Below, piece by piece: positions 1 through 5,756 of a stretch of DNA of 5,756 nt (its first letter is position 1; each line of letters begins with the position of its first letter). Origin of the DNA: Alphaproteobacteria bacterium (GTDB lineage Bacteria; Pseudomonadota; Alphaproteobacteria; Reyranellales; Reyranellaceae). The notes under the pieces were generated by a model that searched no databases, had not been told where the DNA came from, and saw nothing but the letters and a program-made list of their open reading frames with translations. The DNA lies in the NCBI GenBank assembly GCA_013290035.1, contig JABCYT010000264.1:1-5756 (forward strand), given 5' to 3'. The position numbers were made by a program, and so were the translations under genes.

Positions 1-975
1 AGCCATCACCAGTCCGCCGGTCGACAGCACGCAGGCCAGCAAAAGGTTCCAGCGCCGCTCGTTCATCCTGTCGGAGATGCGACCCCAAGCGACGAGCGAG
101 ATGCCGCCGCAGATGTAGGGGATCATGGTCAGCCAGCCGACCGTCATGTTGCTCATCGTACCGAGCGATTTGATGATCTGAGGGACGAAGAACAATATGC
201 CGAGGCTCGCCGTGACGATGCCGAAATAGTTGAGCGCCAGGAGCAGCACCCGGGGGTTCGTCATCGATTCGAACAACGAGTAGACGCGCACCGTTTCCTT
301 GGCCTTGCGTTCGCTGGCGATCTTGTCGGCCAGCCAGTCCTTCTCCGGCTTCGTCAGGAACGTCGCTTGCTCCGGCCTGTTGGTCATGACGAAAAACGTG
401 AGAAAGCCGAGCGCGATCGTGGGAATGCCTTCGGCAAAGAACATGATCTGCCAACCCTTGAGGCCGAACAGCCCGTCCAGACTCATCAGGCCCGTCGAGA
501 TCGGCGCGCCGGCCGCCACCGCGATCGGCAGGCCGACCAGGAAGCTCGAGACGATGCGCGCGTGATGGCGCGCGGGGAACCAATAAGTGAAATAAAGGAT
601 GAGGCCGGGGAAGAAGCCGGCCTCGGCCATGCCCAGCAGGAAGCGCACGACGGCAAAGCTCGTTGTGCCGGTCACAAAGGCGGTGGCGCAGGCGAAGATT
701 CCCCAGGTGATCATGATGCGGGCGATCCATATACGCGCCCCGACCTTTTCCATGATCACGTTGCTCGGCACTTCGAACAGGAAATAGGCCCAGTAGAAGG
801 TGCCGACGGCGAAACCGAAGTCGGCCGCCGACATGTTGAGGTCGGCGCGCATGGTCAGCGCTGCGAAGCTGCCGTTGATGCGGTCGATATAGGCCATGAC
901 GTACGACAGCACTGCGAATGGCAACAGGCGCAGATAGACCTTGCGCATGGTCGAAGCTTCGATAGTGGCTTCCAT
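1..975 (-). CDS. MFS transporter of the anion:cation symporter (ACS) family, 3' end cut by window edge
   Basis: This is an inner-membrane carrier, probably a proton-coupled symporter for a small organic anion; ACS relatives carry tartrate, phthalate, hexuronates or glucarate, and the substrate cannot be read here. The 325 visible codons hold about nine of twelve membrane segments. Family marks are YIDRIN at residues 29-34 at the end of TM1, the RFLLGMAEAGFFPG stretch at 111-124 (TM4) followed by YWFP, GWQIMFFAEGIP near 174-185 leading into TM6, a charged central loop at about 198-235, and WGRISDR at 297-303, the second-half copy of MFS motif A. About 100 C-terminal residues are missing, judged against the usual 420-440. 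The ATG at 975 has GGAGG seven bases upstream. A 200-nt gap separates it from the ureohydrolase gene, so it may have its own promoter. The family call is firm; the ligand is unknown. Confidence 0.93.
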   Translation of the reverse strand, partial: MEATIEASTMRKVYLRLLPFAVLSYVMAYIDRINGSFAALTMRADLNMSAADFGFAVGTFYWAYFLFEVPSNVIMEKVGARIWIARIMITWGIFACATAFVTGTTSFAVVRFLLGMAEAGFFPGLILYFTYWFPARHHARIVSSFLVGLPIAVAAGAPISTGLMSLDGLFGLKGWQIMFFAEGIPTIALGFLTFFVMTNRPEQATFLTKPEKDWLADKIASERKAKETVRVYSLFESMTNPRVLLLALNYFGIVTASLGILFFVPQIIKSLGTMSNMTVGWLTMIPYICGGISLVAWGRISDRMNERRWNLLLACVLSTGGLVMA

Positions 976-1003
976 ACTCGATCCTCCCAGATCGTTGTCG
1001 CCC

Positions 1004-1019
1004 CCGGCTTGCATGCCGG
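1004..1019. promoter_or_regulatory. GC-rich palindrome in the MFS leader
   Basis: The 16-base element CCGGCTTGCATGCCGG is an inverted repeat with seven of eight positions paired. It ends 28 bases before the MFS start codon and just before the ribosome-binding site. It could be an operator for a local regulator or a small stem in the 5' UTR. Chance palindromes of this quality do occur in GC-rich DNA, so confidence is low. Confidence 0.3.
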
Positions 1020-1100
1020 ATGGTCGATATTCAGTGATGACTCGTACGCATTCTCCAACGATTACGCGTTGATTTGATCAGGCTAGCAAACCTGCTGGGT

Positions 1101-1166
1101 GCGCGCCACTCCAGCCGCGCGGTCTTCCTTTGGCGTCGACGAAGACGCTTCACTGGAGTGGTGCGC
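1101..1166. repeat. Nested inverted repeat downstream of the ureohydrolase gene
   Basis: The arms 1101-1114 and 1153-1166 pair over 14 positions with a single mismatch (core CCACTCCAG / CTGGAGTGG). Inside the 38-base loop, GTCTTC and GAAGAC (about 1122-1127 and 1141-1146) can pair again. It begins about 10 bases after the ureohydrolase stop in the direction of transcription. The mismatched position would be C-A in a minus-strand RNA but G-U in a plus-strand RNA. No run of U follows, so it is not a standard intrinsic terminator. It could be a 3'-end stabilising structure, a Rho-associated end or a protein-binding site. Confidence 0.5.
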
Positions 1167-1175
1167 CCCGGCGGA

Positions 1176-2120
1176 CTAGTTCCCCTCGGCCAGGCCCATC
1201 TGGCGGCTGAGCAGCACCAGTGTCTCGTAGACGACGTGGGCGCAGAGGTGAGCGGCCATGCCGTTCACGTCCTGCGGCGGGCTCACCGTGTTGACGTCGA
1301 CCGCCACGATGTTGAGATCGGTGAGGCAGCGCAGCAGGTCGATGCCTTCGCGAGCCGACAGCCCGCCCCATGACGGCGTGCATACGCCGGGCGCGCAGGA
1401 CGGATCGAACACGTCCATGTCGAAGCAGAGATAGACCGGTCGCCTGCCGACCTTGTCGCGGAATTCGGCCATGCGCTGTGCGAAACCGCCGCGGATCAGC
1501 TCGTCGAGCGACACGATCTTGTAGCCGAGGCTCATGGCGCGCGGCACCACGCCCTGGGCGTAGGTCGTGCTGCGGATGCCGACATGCCAGGAGAACTCCG
1601 GATCGACCAGACCTTCCTCGGCGACGTGCGTGAACTGCGTGGCGGAGTTGTATTTTTCCTCCTCGCCGTAGGGATAGGAGTCTGTGTGCGAGTCGATATG
1701 GAGCGCCGCCATTTTCGGGTATTTCTTGCCGACGGCGCGGGCGACCGGGACGGTGACGGAGCCGTCGCCGCCGATGGTGACGGGGATGGCGCCCGCTGCG
1801 ACGATGCGGTCGACCGCCTGCTCGGTGCGCTCGAAGGCGTCGACGATCTTCGATGGCGTGAGCTTGACGTTGCCGCAATCGACCAGCCCCAGCGCGGCCA
1901 CGGGATCGAAGTCGGCATGGGTGGGATTGAAGCGCCGCATCAGCGCCGATTGCTGGCGCACGGAGTCGGGGCCGCCGCGCGCGCCGATCCGCATGTTGGT
2001 GCCGCAATCGAAGGGAATGCCGAGGATCGCCGCCTTGTTGGCCGGACCCGGCCGCCCATAGGGCACGCCCATGAAGGTCATGGGCGAGGTGAAAAGCTCG
2101 GAATCGGACAGCTGGTGCAT
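1176..2120 (-). CDS. Agmatinase-like ureohydrolase (arginase superfamily) with altered active site
   Basis: It belongs to the arginase/agmatinase family, Mn-dependent cytosolic enzymes that split guanidino compounds into urea and an amine. Length (about 314-316 aa) matches agmatinases. Counting from the ATG at 2126, visible motifs are GIPFDCG near 36-42, IGGDGSVT at 118-125, DSHTD at 145-149, and FDMDVFDP at 235-242 followed by the family-typical APGxxTPxxGGL. Metal-ligand Asp145, His147, Asp149, Asp236 and Asp238 are present. The first-motif His is replaced by Gly122, the proton-shuttle His by Ser161 (by alignment) and the guanidinium-binding Glu by Thr280. Substrate is therefore uncertain; it may not be agmatine. 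Start: an ATG at 2126 overlaps the M20 stop as ATGA, but GGAG at 2129-2132 sits eight bases from the ATG at 2120 and only two from 2126, so 2120 is preferred. It is the last gene of the operon. Confidence 0.9.
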   Translation of the reverse strand: MHQLSDSELFTSPMTFMGVPYGRPGPANKAAILGIPFDCGTNMRIGARGGPDSVRQQSALMRRFNPTHADFDPVAALGLVDCGNVKLTPSKIVDAFERTEQAVDRIVAAGAIPVTIGGDGSVTVPVARAVGKKYPKMAALHIDSHTDSYPYGEEEKYNSATQFTHVAEEGLVDPEFSWHVGIRSTTYAQGVVPRAMSLGYKIVSLDELIRGGFAQRMAEFRDKVGRRPVYLCFDMDVFDPSCAPGVCTPSWGGLSAREGIDLLRCLTDLNIVAVDVNTVSPPQDVNGMAAHLCAHVVYETLVLLSRQMGLAEGN

Positions 2121-2122
2121 GG

Positions 2123-3379
2123 TCATCGCTCCGCGGAGAGGAAGTCGTAGGCCACCAGCGTGTGGATCTTGGCGACCGCCAGAAGCTCGTCGACCAGAAC
2201 ATACTCGTCTGGTCCGCCCATGTTGAAGGGTGTCAGCCCCAGCACGACGGTCGGTACGCCGTACTGCCGATACCAGCGCGAATCGGAGCCGCCGACCCGC
2301 ATGTTCACGGCCGGCGTCTCGCCCAGCACTTCGGCCGCGACCTGGGCGGTGCGCCGGATGATCTCGTGACCGGGCTCGGTGAAGGAGGGCTCGAAGCGGC
2401 GAAGCGCGCGCCACGTCACGCCGGGTATCGGCGCCAGCCATTCATCGAGTTTCCGCGCCAGCACCTCGGTGGTGATGCCGACGGGCAGCCGGATGTCGGC
2501 GCGGGCGATGGCGTGGGTCGGCACCAGGTTGGGCGAGGTGCCGCCCTCTATGGTGCCGATATTCACGGTGACGCGCGAGAGCGTGTCGGCCTCGCCGGCA
2601 CCCGATAGCGCCTCCGAGATCGCCTTGGCGTTGCTGATGGCTTCGGTAACGGCGCGCGGCGCCTGGAAGGGAATCGCCTCGAGCTCCTTCAGGCGATCGA
2701 GCGCCTCCCTGAGGCGATCGATGGCGTTGGCGCCGCGATGGACGTGCGCGCCGTGCGCCGGCGATCCCGTCGCTTCGACCTCGACCCACATCAGGCCCTT
2801 CTCGCCGAAACGCACGACCCGCGGCGAGCCGACGTCGCCGCAGATATCGGCGTCGCCCCGCGCATGCGGGATGTGCTCCAGCATGTAGCCGGTGCCAAGC
2901 GAGCCCATATTCTCCTCGTCGCCCGCCAAGGTGAGCACGATCTCGCCCGCCCAGGCGTCGCGATGCTCCGCCAGCAGCGTCGCTGCCAGCAGGGAACAGG
3001 CGATGCCGCCCTTCATGTCGCACACGCCGCGGCCGTAGAGCTTGCCGTCCTTGAGCACGCCGCCCAGCGGCGGCACGGTCCAGGCGAGGTCTTCGCGGAT
3101 CGGGAAAGTGTCGAGATGGCCGTTGAAGATCAGCCGGCGGCCCGGCCTTGCGCCCCTGATGCGGCCAATCAAACTCACCACACGCGGTGCGGGCTCGATG
3201 CGCTCGACCTCGATGCCCGGGATCTCGAGCAGCAACGCCTGGGCGACCGCGGCCACGTCATGCGTGTCGCTCGGCGGGTTGGGCGAGGCCACCGCCACCA
3301 GCCGCTGCGTGTTGGCGATCAGGCGCTCGCGCGCGGCGTCGACCCGGCGGGCGAGTTCGTCGCGAAGGGAGGAGGGCAT
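2123..3379 (-). CDS. M20-family metallo-amidohydrolase (ArgE/DapE-like deacylase)
   Basis: At 418 aa this is a full-length two-domain cytosolic enzyme of the M20 family, whose members use one or two Zn ions to hydrolyse N-acyl amino acids or dipeptides. Visible motifs are FNGHLDTFP with His88 and catalytic Asp90; GRGVCDMKGG with bridging Asp121; AGDEENMGS with catalytic Glu155 and ligand Glu156; and GDVGSP with Asp182 at the usual acidic ligand. The lid or dimerisation domain follows at about 195-305, with SPAHGAHVHRGANAI including His209 and the IEGGTSPNLVP stretch at 277-287. Near the C-terminus, where a metal-ligand His is expected before PDEYV, the sequence reads PFNMGG (384-389) with no His. 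The ATG at 3379 shares its A with the permease stop (TGATG) and lacks a strong ribosome site of its own, which suggests coupled translation. Its natural acyl or amide substrate cannot be read from the sequence. Confidence 0.93.
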   Translation of the reverse strand: MPSSLRDELARRVDAARERLIANTQRLVAVASPNPPSDTHDVAAVAQALLLEIPGIEVERIEPAPRVVSLIGRIRGARPGRRLIFNGHLDTFPIREDLAWTVPPLGGVLKDGKLYGRGVCDMKGGIACSLLAATLLAEHRDAWAGEIVLTLAGDEENMGSLGTGYMLEHIPHARGDADICGDVGSPRVVRFGEKGLMWVEVEATGSPAHGAHVHRGANAIDRLREALDRLKELEAIPFQAPRAVTEAISNAKAISEALSGAGEADTLSRVTVNIGTIEGGTSPNLVPTHAIARADIRLPVGITTEVLARKLDEWLAPIPGVTWRALRRFEPSFTEPGHEIIRRTAQVAAEVLGETPAVNMRVGGSDSRWYRQYGVPTVVLGLTPFNMGGPDEYVLVDELLAVAKIHTLVAYDFLSAER

Positions 3380-4044
3380 CAGCGGTTCTGCAGGTGGCGT
3401 TCCCACCAGCGGATTGCCATGGCGAGCGGCCAGCAGATGAAGAAATAGACGACGGCGATGAAGGTAAAGGTTTCCAGCGGCCGGAAATTGGTGGCCGAGA
3501 GCTCCATGCCCCGCCGCGTGATCTCGCTTACCGAGATCACCGCGCCCAACGAGGAGAACTTTATGAGCTGCACGAAATTCGAGGCGAGCGGCGGCAGGGT
3601 CATGCGCACCGCCTGCGGCAGCACGATGCGGCGGAACGATTGCCCGGGCGAAAGCCCGAGCACCTGCGCCGCCTCGCGATGGCCCTTGGGCACGCCCTGG
3701 ATGCCCGAGCGGTAGACCTCGGCAATGAAGGCCGCCTGGTAGAGCGCGAGTCCGATGATCAGCGCCACCAGCGCCTCGATGCGCACGTTGAACACGATGG
3801 GCAGCACGTAGTAGACCCACAGGAGCTGCACCAGGATCGGCGTGTTGCGCACGACTTCGCCGATCGACACGCCGATCCAGCGCAACGTGCGGAAGCGCGA
3901 CATGTCGAGCAGCGCGATGATCAACCCGCCGACCATCGCCAGCACGAGTGTGGCGGCCGAGATGATCAAGGTCATCTGCAGCCCCGACATCAGGAAGTCG
4001 AAGCTGCCCCACACGGTGTCCCAGCGGAACTGGTATTTGAACAT
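3379..4044 (-). CDS. Polar amino acid ABC transporter permease (HisM/GlnP type)
   Basis: A 221-aa inner-membrane subunit forming the channel of a PAAT-class amino-acid importer. About five hydrophobic segments are visible, at roughly residues 22-46, 69-88, 91-110, 148-172 and 192-212. EVVRNTPILVQLLW (63-76) is the family signature after the first segment. The EAA coupling loop that docks on the ATPase runs from EVYRSGI (109-115) through GHREAAQVLGLS (121-132) to RIVLPQA (139-145). The ATG at 4044 has AAGGAG (4052-4057) seven bases upstream; reading further upstream in this frame enters the binding-protein gene in another frame, so the longer version is rejected. Only one permease gene is present in the operon here, while many PAAT systems have two, so a homodimeric channel is inferred. 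It overlaps the M20 gene by one base. Confidence 0.95.
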   Translation of the reverse strand: MFKYQFRWDTVWGSFDFLMSGLQMTLIISAATLVLAMVGGLIIALLDMSRFRTLRWIGVSIGEVVRNTPILVQLLWVYYVLPIVFNVRIEALVALIIGLALYQAAFIAEVYRSGIQGVPKGHREAAQVLGLSPGQSFRRIVLPQAVRMTLPPLASNFVQLIKFSSLGAVISVSEITRRGMELSATNFRPLETFTFIAVVYFFICWPLAMAIRWWERHLQNR

Positions 4045-4050
4045 TTGCAA

Positions 4051-4057
4051 TCTCCTT
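4051..4057 (-). promoter_or_regulatory. Ribosome-binding site of the permease gene
   Basis: AAGGAGA lies seven bases before the permease ATG at 4044 and fixes that start. It begins one base after the stem-loop at 4059-4080, so folding of the stem-loop could influence ribosome access. Confidence 0.75.
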
Positions 4058-4058
4058 G

Positions 4059-4080
4059 CCTCCCCGTATGACGGGGGAGG
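4059..4080 (-). promoter_or_regulatory. Stem-loop between binding-protein and permease genes
   Basis: In the transcript, CCCCGU and ACGGGG pair perfectly around a three-base CAU loop. The stem extends by CCU/AGG past one bulged C. It starts 11 bases after the binding-protein stop codon and ends just before the permease ribosome site. No U-run follows, so it is unlikely to end transcription outright. In many binding-protein-dependent operons a stem-loop here protects the upstream mRNA from 3' decay, so that the binding protein is made in excess over the membrane subunits; that role is inferred here. Confidence 0.5.
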
Positions 4081-4091
4081 GAGGCGAGTGT

Positions 4092-4898
4092 CTACGGCGC
4101 CACGATCGGGTCGAGCTTGTGCTTCTTGGCGTACTTCATCAGCCGTCCGTCGAGTTTGATCGTGTCGACGAACAGGTTGATGTAGTTCAGCCAGATCTGA
4201 TCGCCCGACGGCACGACATAGGAGTAGGGCGTCACGGCGAGCTTCTCGGCCGGCAGGATGTAGGTCGCCCAGTCGAACTCGTCGGTGACTTTGATCGCCG
4301 TCGGGAAGTCGGTGAGGATGGCGTCGACCCGGCCCGCTACCAACTCGGCCTCGCGCGTGTTGGGCGGGGCGATCGAGATCACCTCGGCGTTCTTGAGGTA
4401 GTCCTTCATGAAGACGTCGATGTAGCTGCCGAGCGAAGCGGCGGTCTTGACGCCCTTCTGGTCGAGGTCCTCCCACTTCTTGATCTTGCTGTCCTTGCGC
4501 GTCACCACGTAGATGTTGGTGATCAGGTAGGGCTTGGAGAACTCGACCGCCTGCGCGCGCTTCAGGGTGGCGCCGACGCCGAACATGCCGATCTCGCACT
4601 TGCCGGCCTGCAGGTCGGCGATGAAGGTGCCGAAGCTCGTCTCGACGATCTCGAGCTTGGCGTCGAGCTCCTTGGCCAGTTCCTTGGCGAGGTCTGCATC
4701 GATGCCCTCGATCTCGCCCGTCTTGGGATTGCGGAACGAGATCGAATAGTAGAGCGGGAACTGGCAGACCCTGAGCTTCTTGCTCTTGGTCACCTCATAG
4801 AGCCGCGACTGCGTCTGCTGCGCCTCGGCACCGGCCGAGGCCATCAGCCCGAACGCTGCGGCGAGGGCGAACGCCCCCAGGAACTTCGTCACACCCAT
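4092..4898 (-). CDS. Periplasmic amino-acid-binding protein (solute-binding family 3)
   Basis: A 268-aa extracytoplasmic receptor that hands its ligand to the ABC importer encoded on either side. The start is MGVTKF, followed by a hydrophobic signal segment and an AEA cleavage site near residue 26; there is no lipobox Cys. Two-lobe family-3 features follow: LRVCQF at the first strand (42-47), GIDADLAKELA (65-75), TLKRAQAVEFSKPY (111-124) and GRVDAILTD (189-197). Arg114 and Asp197 occupy the positions that bind the alpha-carboxylate and alpha-amino groups in this family, so the ligand is probably an amino acid or a compound with a free amino-acid head group. The mature protein has two cysteines, Cys45 and Cys101. 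The ATG at 4898 is fixed by AAGGAGG seven bases upstream; an earlier ATG at 4931 would spoil the signal peptide. The side-chain specificity is unknown. Confidence 0.95.
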   Translation of the reverse strand: MGVTKFLGAFALAAAFGLMASAGAEAQQTQSRLYEVTKSKKLRVCQFPLYYSISFRNPKTGEIEGIDADLAKELAKELDAKLEIVETSFGTFIADLQAGKCEIGMFGVGATLKRAQAVEFSKPYLITNIYVVTRKDSKIKKWEDLDQKGVKTAASLGSYIDVFMKDYLKNAEVISIAPPNTREAELVAGRVDAILTDFPTAIKVTDEFDWATYILPAEKLAVTPYSYVVPSGDQIWLNYINLFVDTIKLDGRLMKYAKKHKLDPIVAP

Positions 4899-4905
4899 CG
4901 ATCGG

Positions 4906-4912
4906 CCTCCTT
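4906..4912 (-). promoter_or_regulatory. Ribosome-binding site of the binding-protein gene
   Basis: AAGGAGG, a near-perfect anti-16S match, lies seven bases before the ATG at 4898. It is the strongest ribosome site in the window, in line with the need for much binding protein, and it decides against the in-frame ATG at 4931 that overlaps the ATPase stop. Confidence 0.85.
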
Positions 4913-4927
4913 CGTTGACCTTCCCCG

Positions 4928-5686
<759 letters not shown>

Positions 5687-5730
5687 CGATCCCGCCCCTC
5701 CCGCGTCGCTGAGCCTACCCCGCCTCACAG

Positions 5731-5747
5731 CATAAGCAATTCCTATG
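5731..5747. promoter_or_regulatory. Imperfect palindrome overlapping the promoter
   Basis: CATAAGCAATTCCTATG pairs at six of eight positions, with perfect CATA/TATG ends, and contains a T-N11-A pattern as seen in LysR-type operators. It overlaps the proposed -12 and spacer of the sigma-54 promoter, so it could be a repressor or activator site, or the symmetry could be a by-product of the promoter sequence. Confidence 0.3.
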
Positions 5748-5750
5748 CCC
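5735..5750 (-). promoter_or_regulatory. Candidate sigma-54 (RpoN) promoter of the transporter operon
   Basis: Read on the minus strand, GGGCATAGGAATTGCT matches the sigma-54 consensus TGGCACG-N4-TTGCW at nine of twelve fixed positions. The GG (5749-5748) and GC (5737-5736) have the required ten bases between them. It would start transcription near 5724, giving a leader of about 38 bases before the ATPase ATG. RpoN promoters commonly drive nitrogen-uptake genes through NtrC-type activators, which suits an amino-acid importer operon. The upstream activator sites would lie beyond the window. Confidence 0.5.
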
Positions 5751-5756
5751 GGGATT

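Larger units (their letters stand above)
976..1175. other. Intergenic region between the ureohydrolase gene and the MFS gene
   Basis: No convincing gene lies in these 200 bases. The part next to the ureohydrolase stop holds a long nested inverted repeat (1101-1166). The middle, about 1026-1096, is clearly richer in A+T than the surrounding coding DNA and contains a short palindrome TGATTTGATCA (1070-1080). The part next to the MFS start holds a GC-rich palindrome (1004-1019) and the MFS ribosome-binding site GGAGG (983-987). This composition fits a 3' end of one transcript followed by a separate promoter and operator region for the MFS gene, but I could not pick a convincing -35/-10 pair. Confidence 0.6.

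Noticed and set aside
855..1058. Small minus-strand frame beginning at 1058 and running into the MFS gene in another frame
   Set aside because: The GGAG before its ATG is too close (about two bases), the product resembles nothing and two-fifths of the frame lies over the leader; a leader peptide cannot be excluded but is not supported.
367..1077. 236-codon plus-strand open frame opposite the MFS gene
   Set aside because: It is rich in His, Arg, Asp and Gly as expected for the reverse of a membrane-protein gene in GC-rich DNA; the minus-strand frame has a clear MFS translation.
1101..1166. Inverted repeat as an intrinsic terminator
   Set aside because: No U-tract follows the stem on either strand.
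2123..4012. Longer 629-codon version of the M20 protein as a fusion
   Set aside because: The upstream 211 codons are an out-of-frame reading of the permease gene; M20 homology begins at 3379.
3187..4071. 294-codon plus-strand open frame opposite the permease and M20 genes
   Set aside because: Antisense shadow: no domain, skewed composition, and no ribosome site that stands out.
3379..4599. Longer 406-codon version of the permease
   Set aside because: The extra N-terminal part is an out-of-frame reading of the binding-protein gene; the permease signature begins only at 4044, where a good ribosome site is present.

Overview
The window is a densely coded, GC-rich (roughly two-thirds G+C by eye) bacterial segment. 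Every gene lies on the minus strand, so transcription runs from position 5756 towards position 1. Codon use, short gene spacing and the mix of families (a PAAT-type amino-acid ABC importer, an M20 amidohydrolase, an agmatinase-like ureohydrolase and an ACS-family MFS carrier) suggest a soil- or plant-associated Alphaproteobacterium, perhaps of the Hyphomicrobiales. That placement is inference; no marker gene is present.

Layout in the direction of transcription. At 5735-5750 there is a good candidate sigma-54 (-24/-12) promoter. It is followed by an ABC ATPase (5686-4928), a periplasmic family-3 solute-binding protein (4898-4092), a small stem-loop (4080-4059), one inner-membrane permease (4044-3379), an M20 metallo-amidohydrolase (3379-2123) and an arginase/agmatinase-superfamily protein (2120-1176). 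These five genes are spaced by -1 to about 47 nt and look like one operon. The permease and M20 genes share one base (TGATG). The ureohydrolase start overlaps or lies 2 nt past the M20 stop. After the ureohydrolase comes a 200-nt gap with a long nested inverted repeat and two small palindromes. Then comes the 5' part (325 codons) of an anion:cation-symporter MFS transporter that runs off the window at position 1.

How the genes may work together: the binding protein keeps the Arg and Asp that normally hold the alpha-carboxylate and alpha-amino groups, so the importer probably takes up a zwitterionic amino-acid-like compound. The M20 enzyme would cleave an amide or acyl bond, and the ureohydrolase homologue would attack a C-N bond of the product. 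A sigma-54 promoter would fit nitrogen scavenging. The MFS carrier may move a related carboxylate, but it has its own leader and may be a separate unit.

The most unusual feature is that both enzymes lack residues expected in their active sites. The ureohydrolase has GGDGS instead of GGDHS, Ser in place of the proton-shuttle His, and Thr in place of the guanidinium-binding Glu. The M20 protein has no His in its C-terminal metal-ligand segment. The surrounding sequence of both is well preserved, so they look like specialised enzymes rather than decayed genes. Together they may mark an uncharacterised catabolic route.
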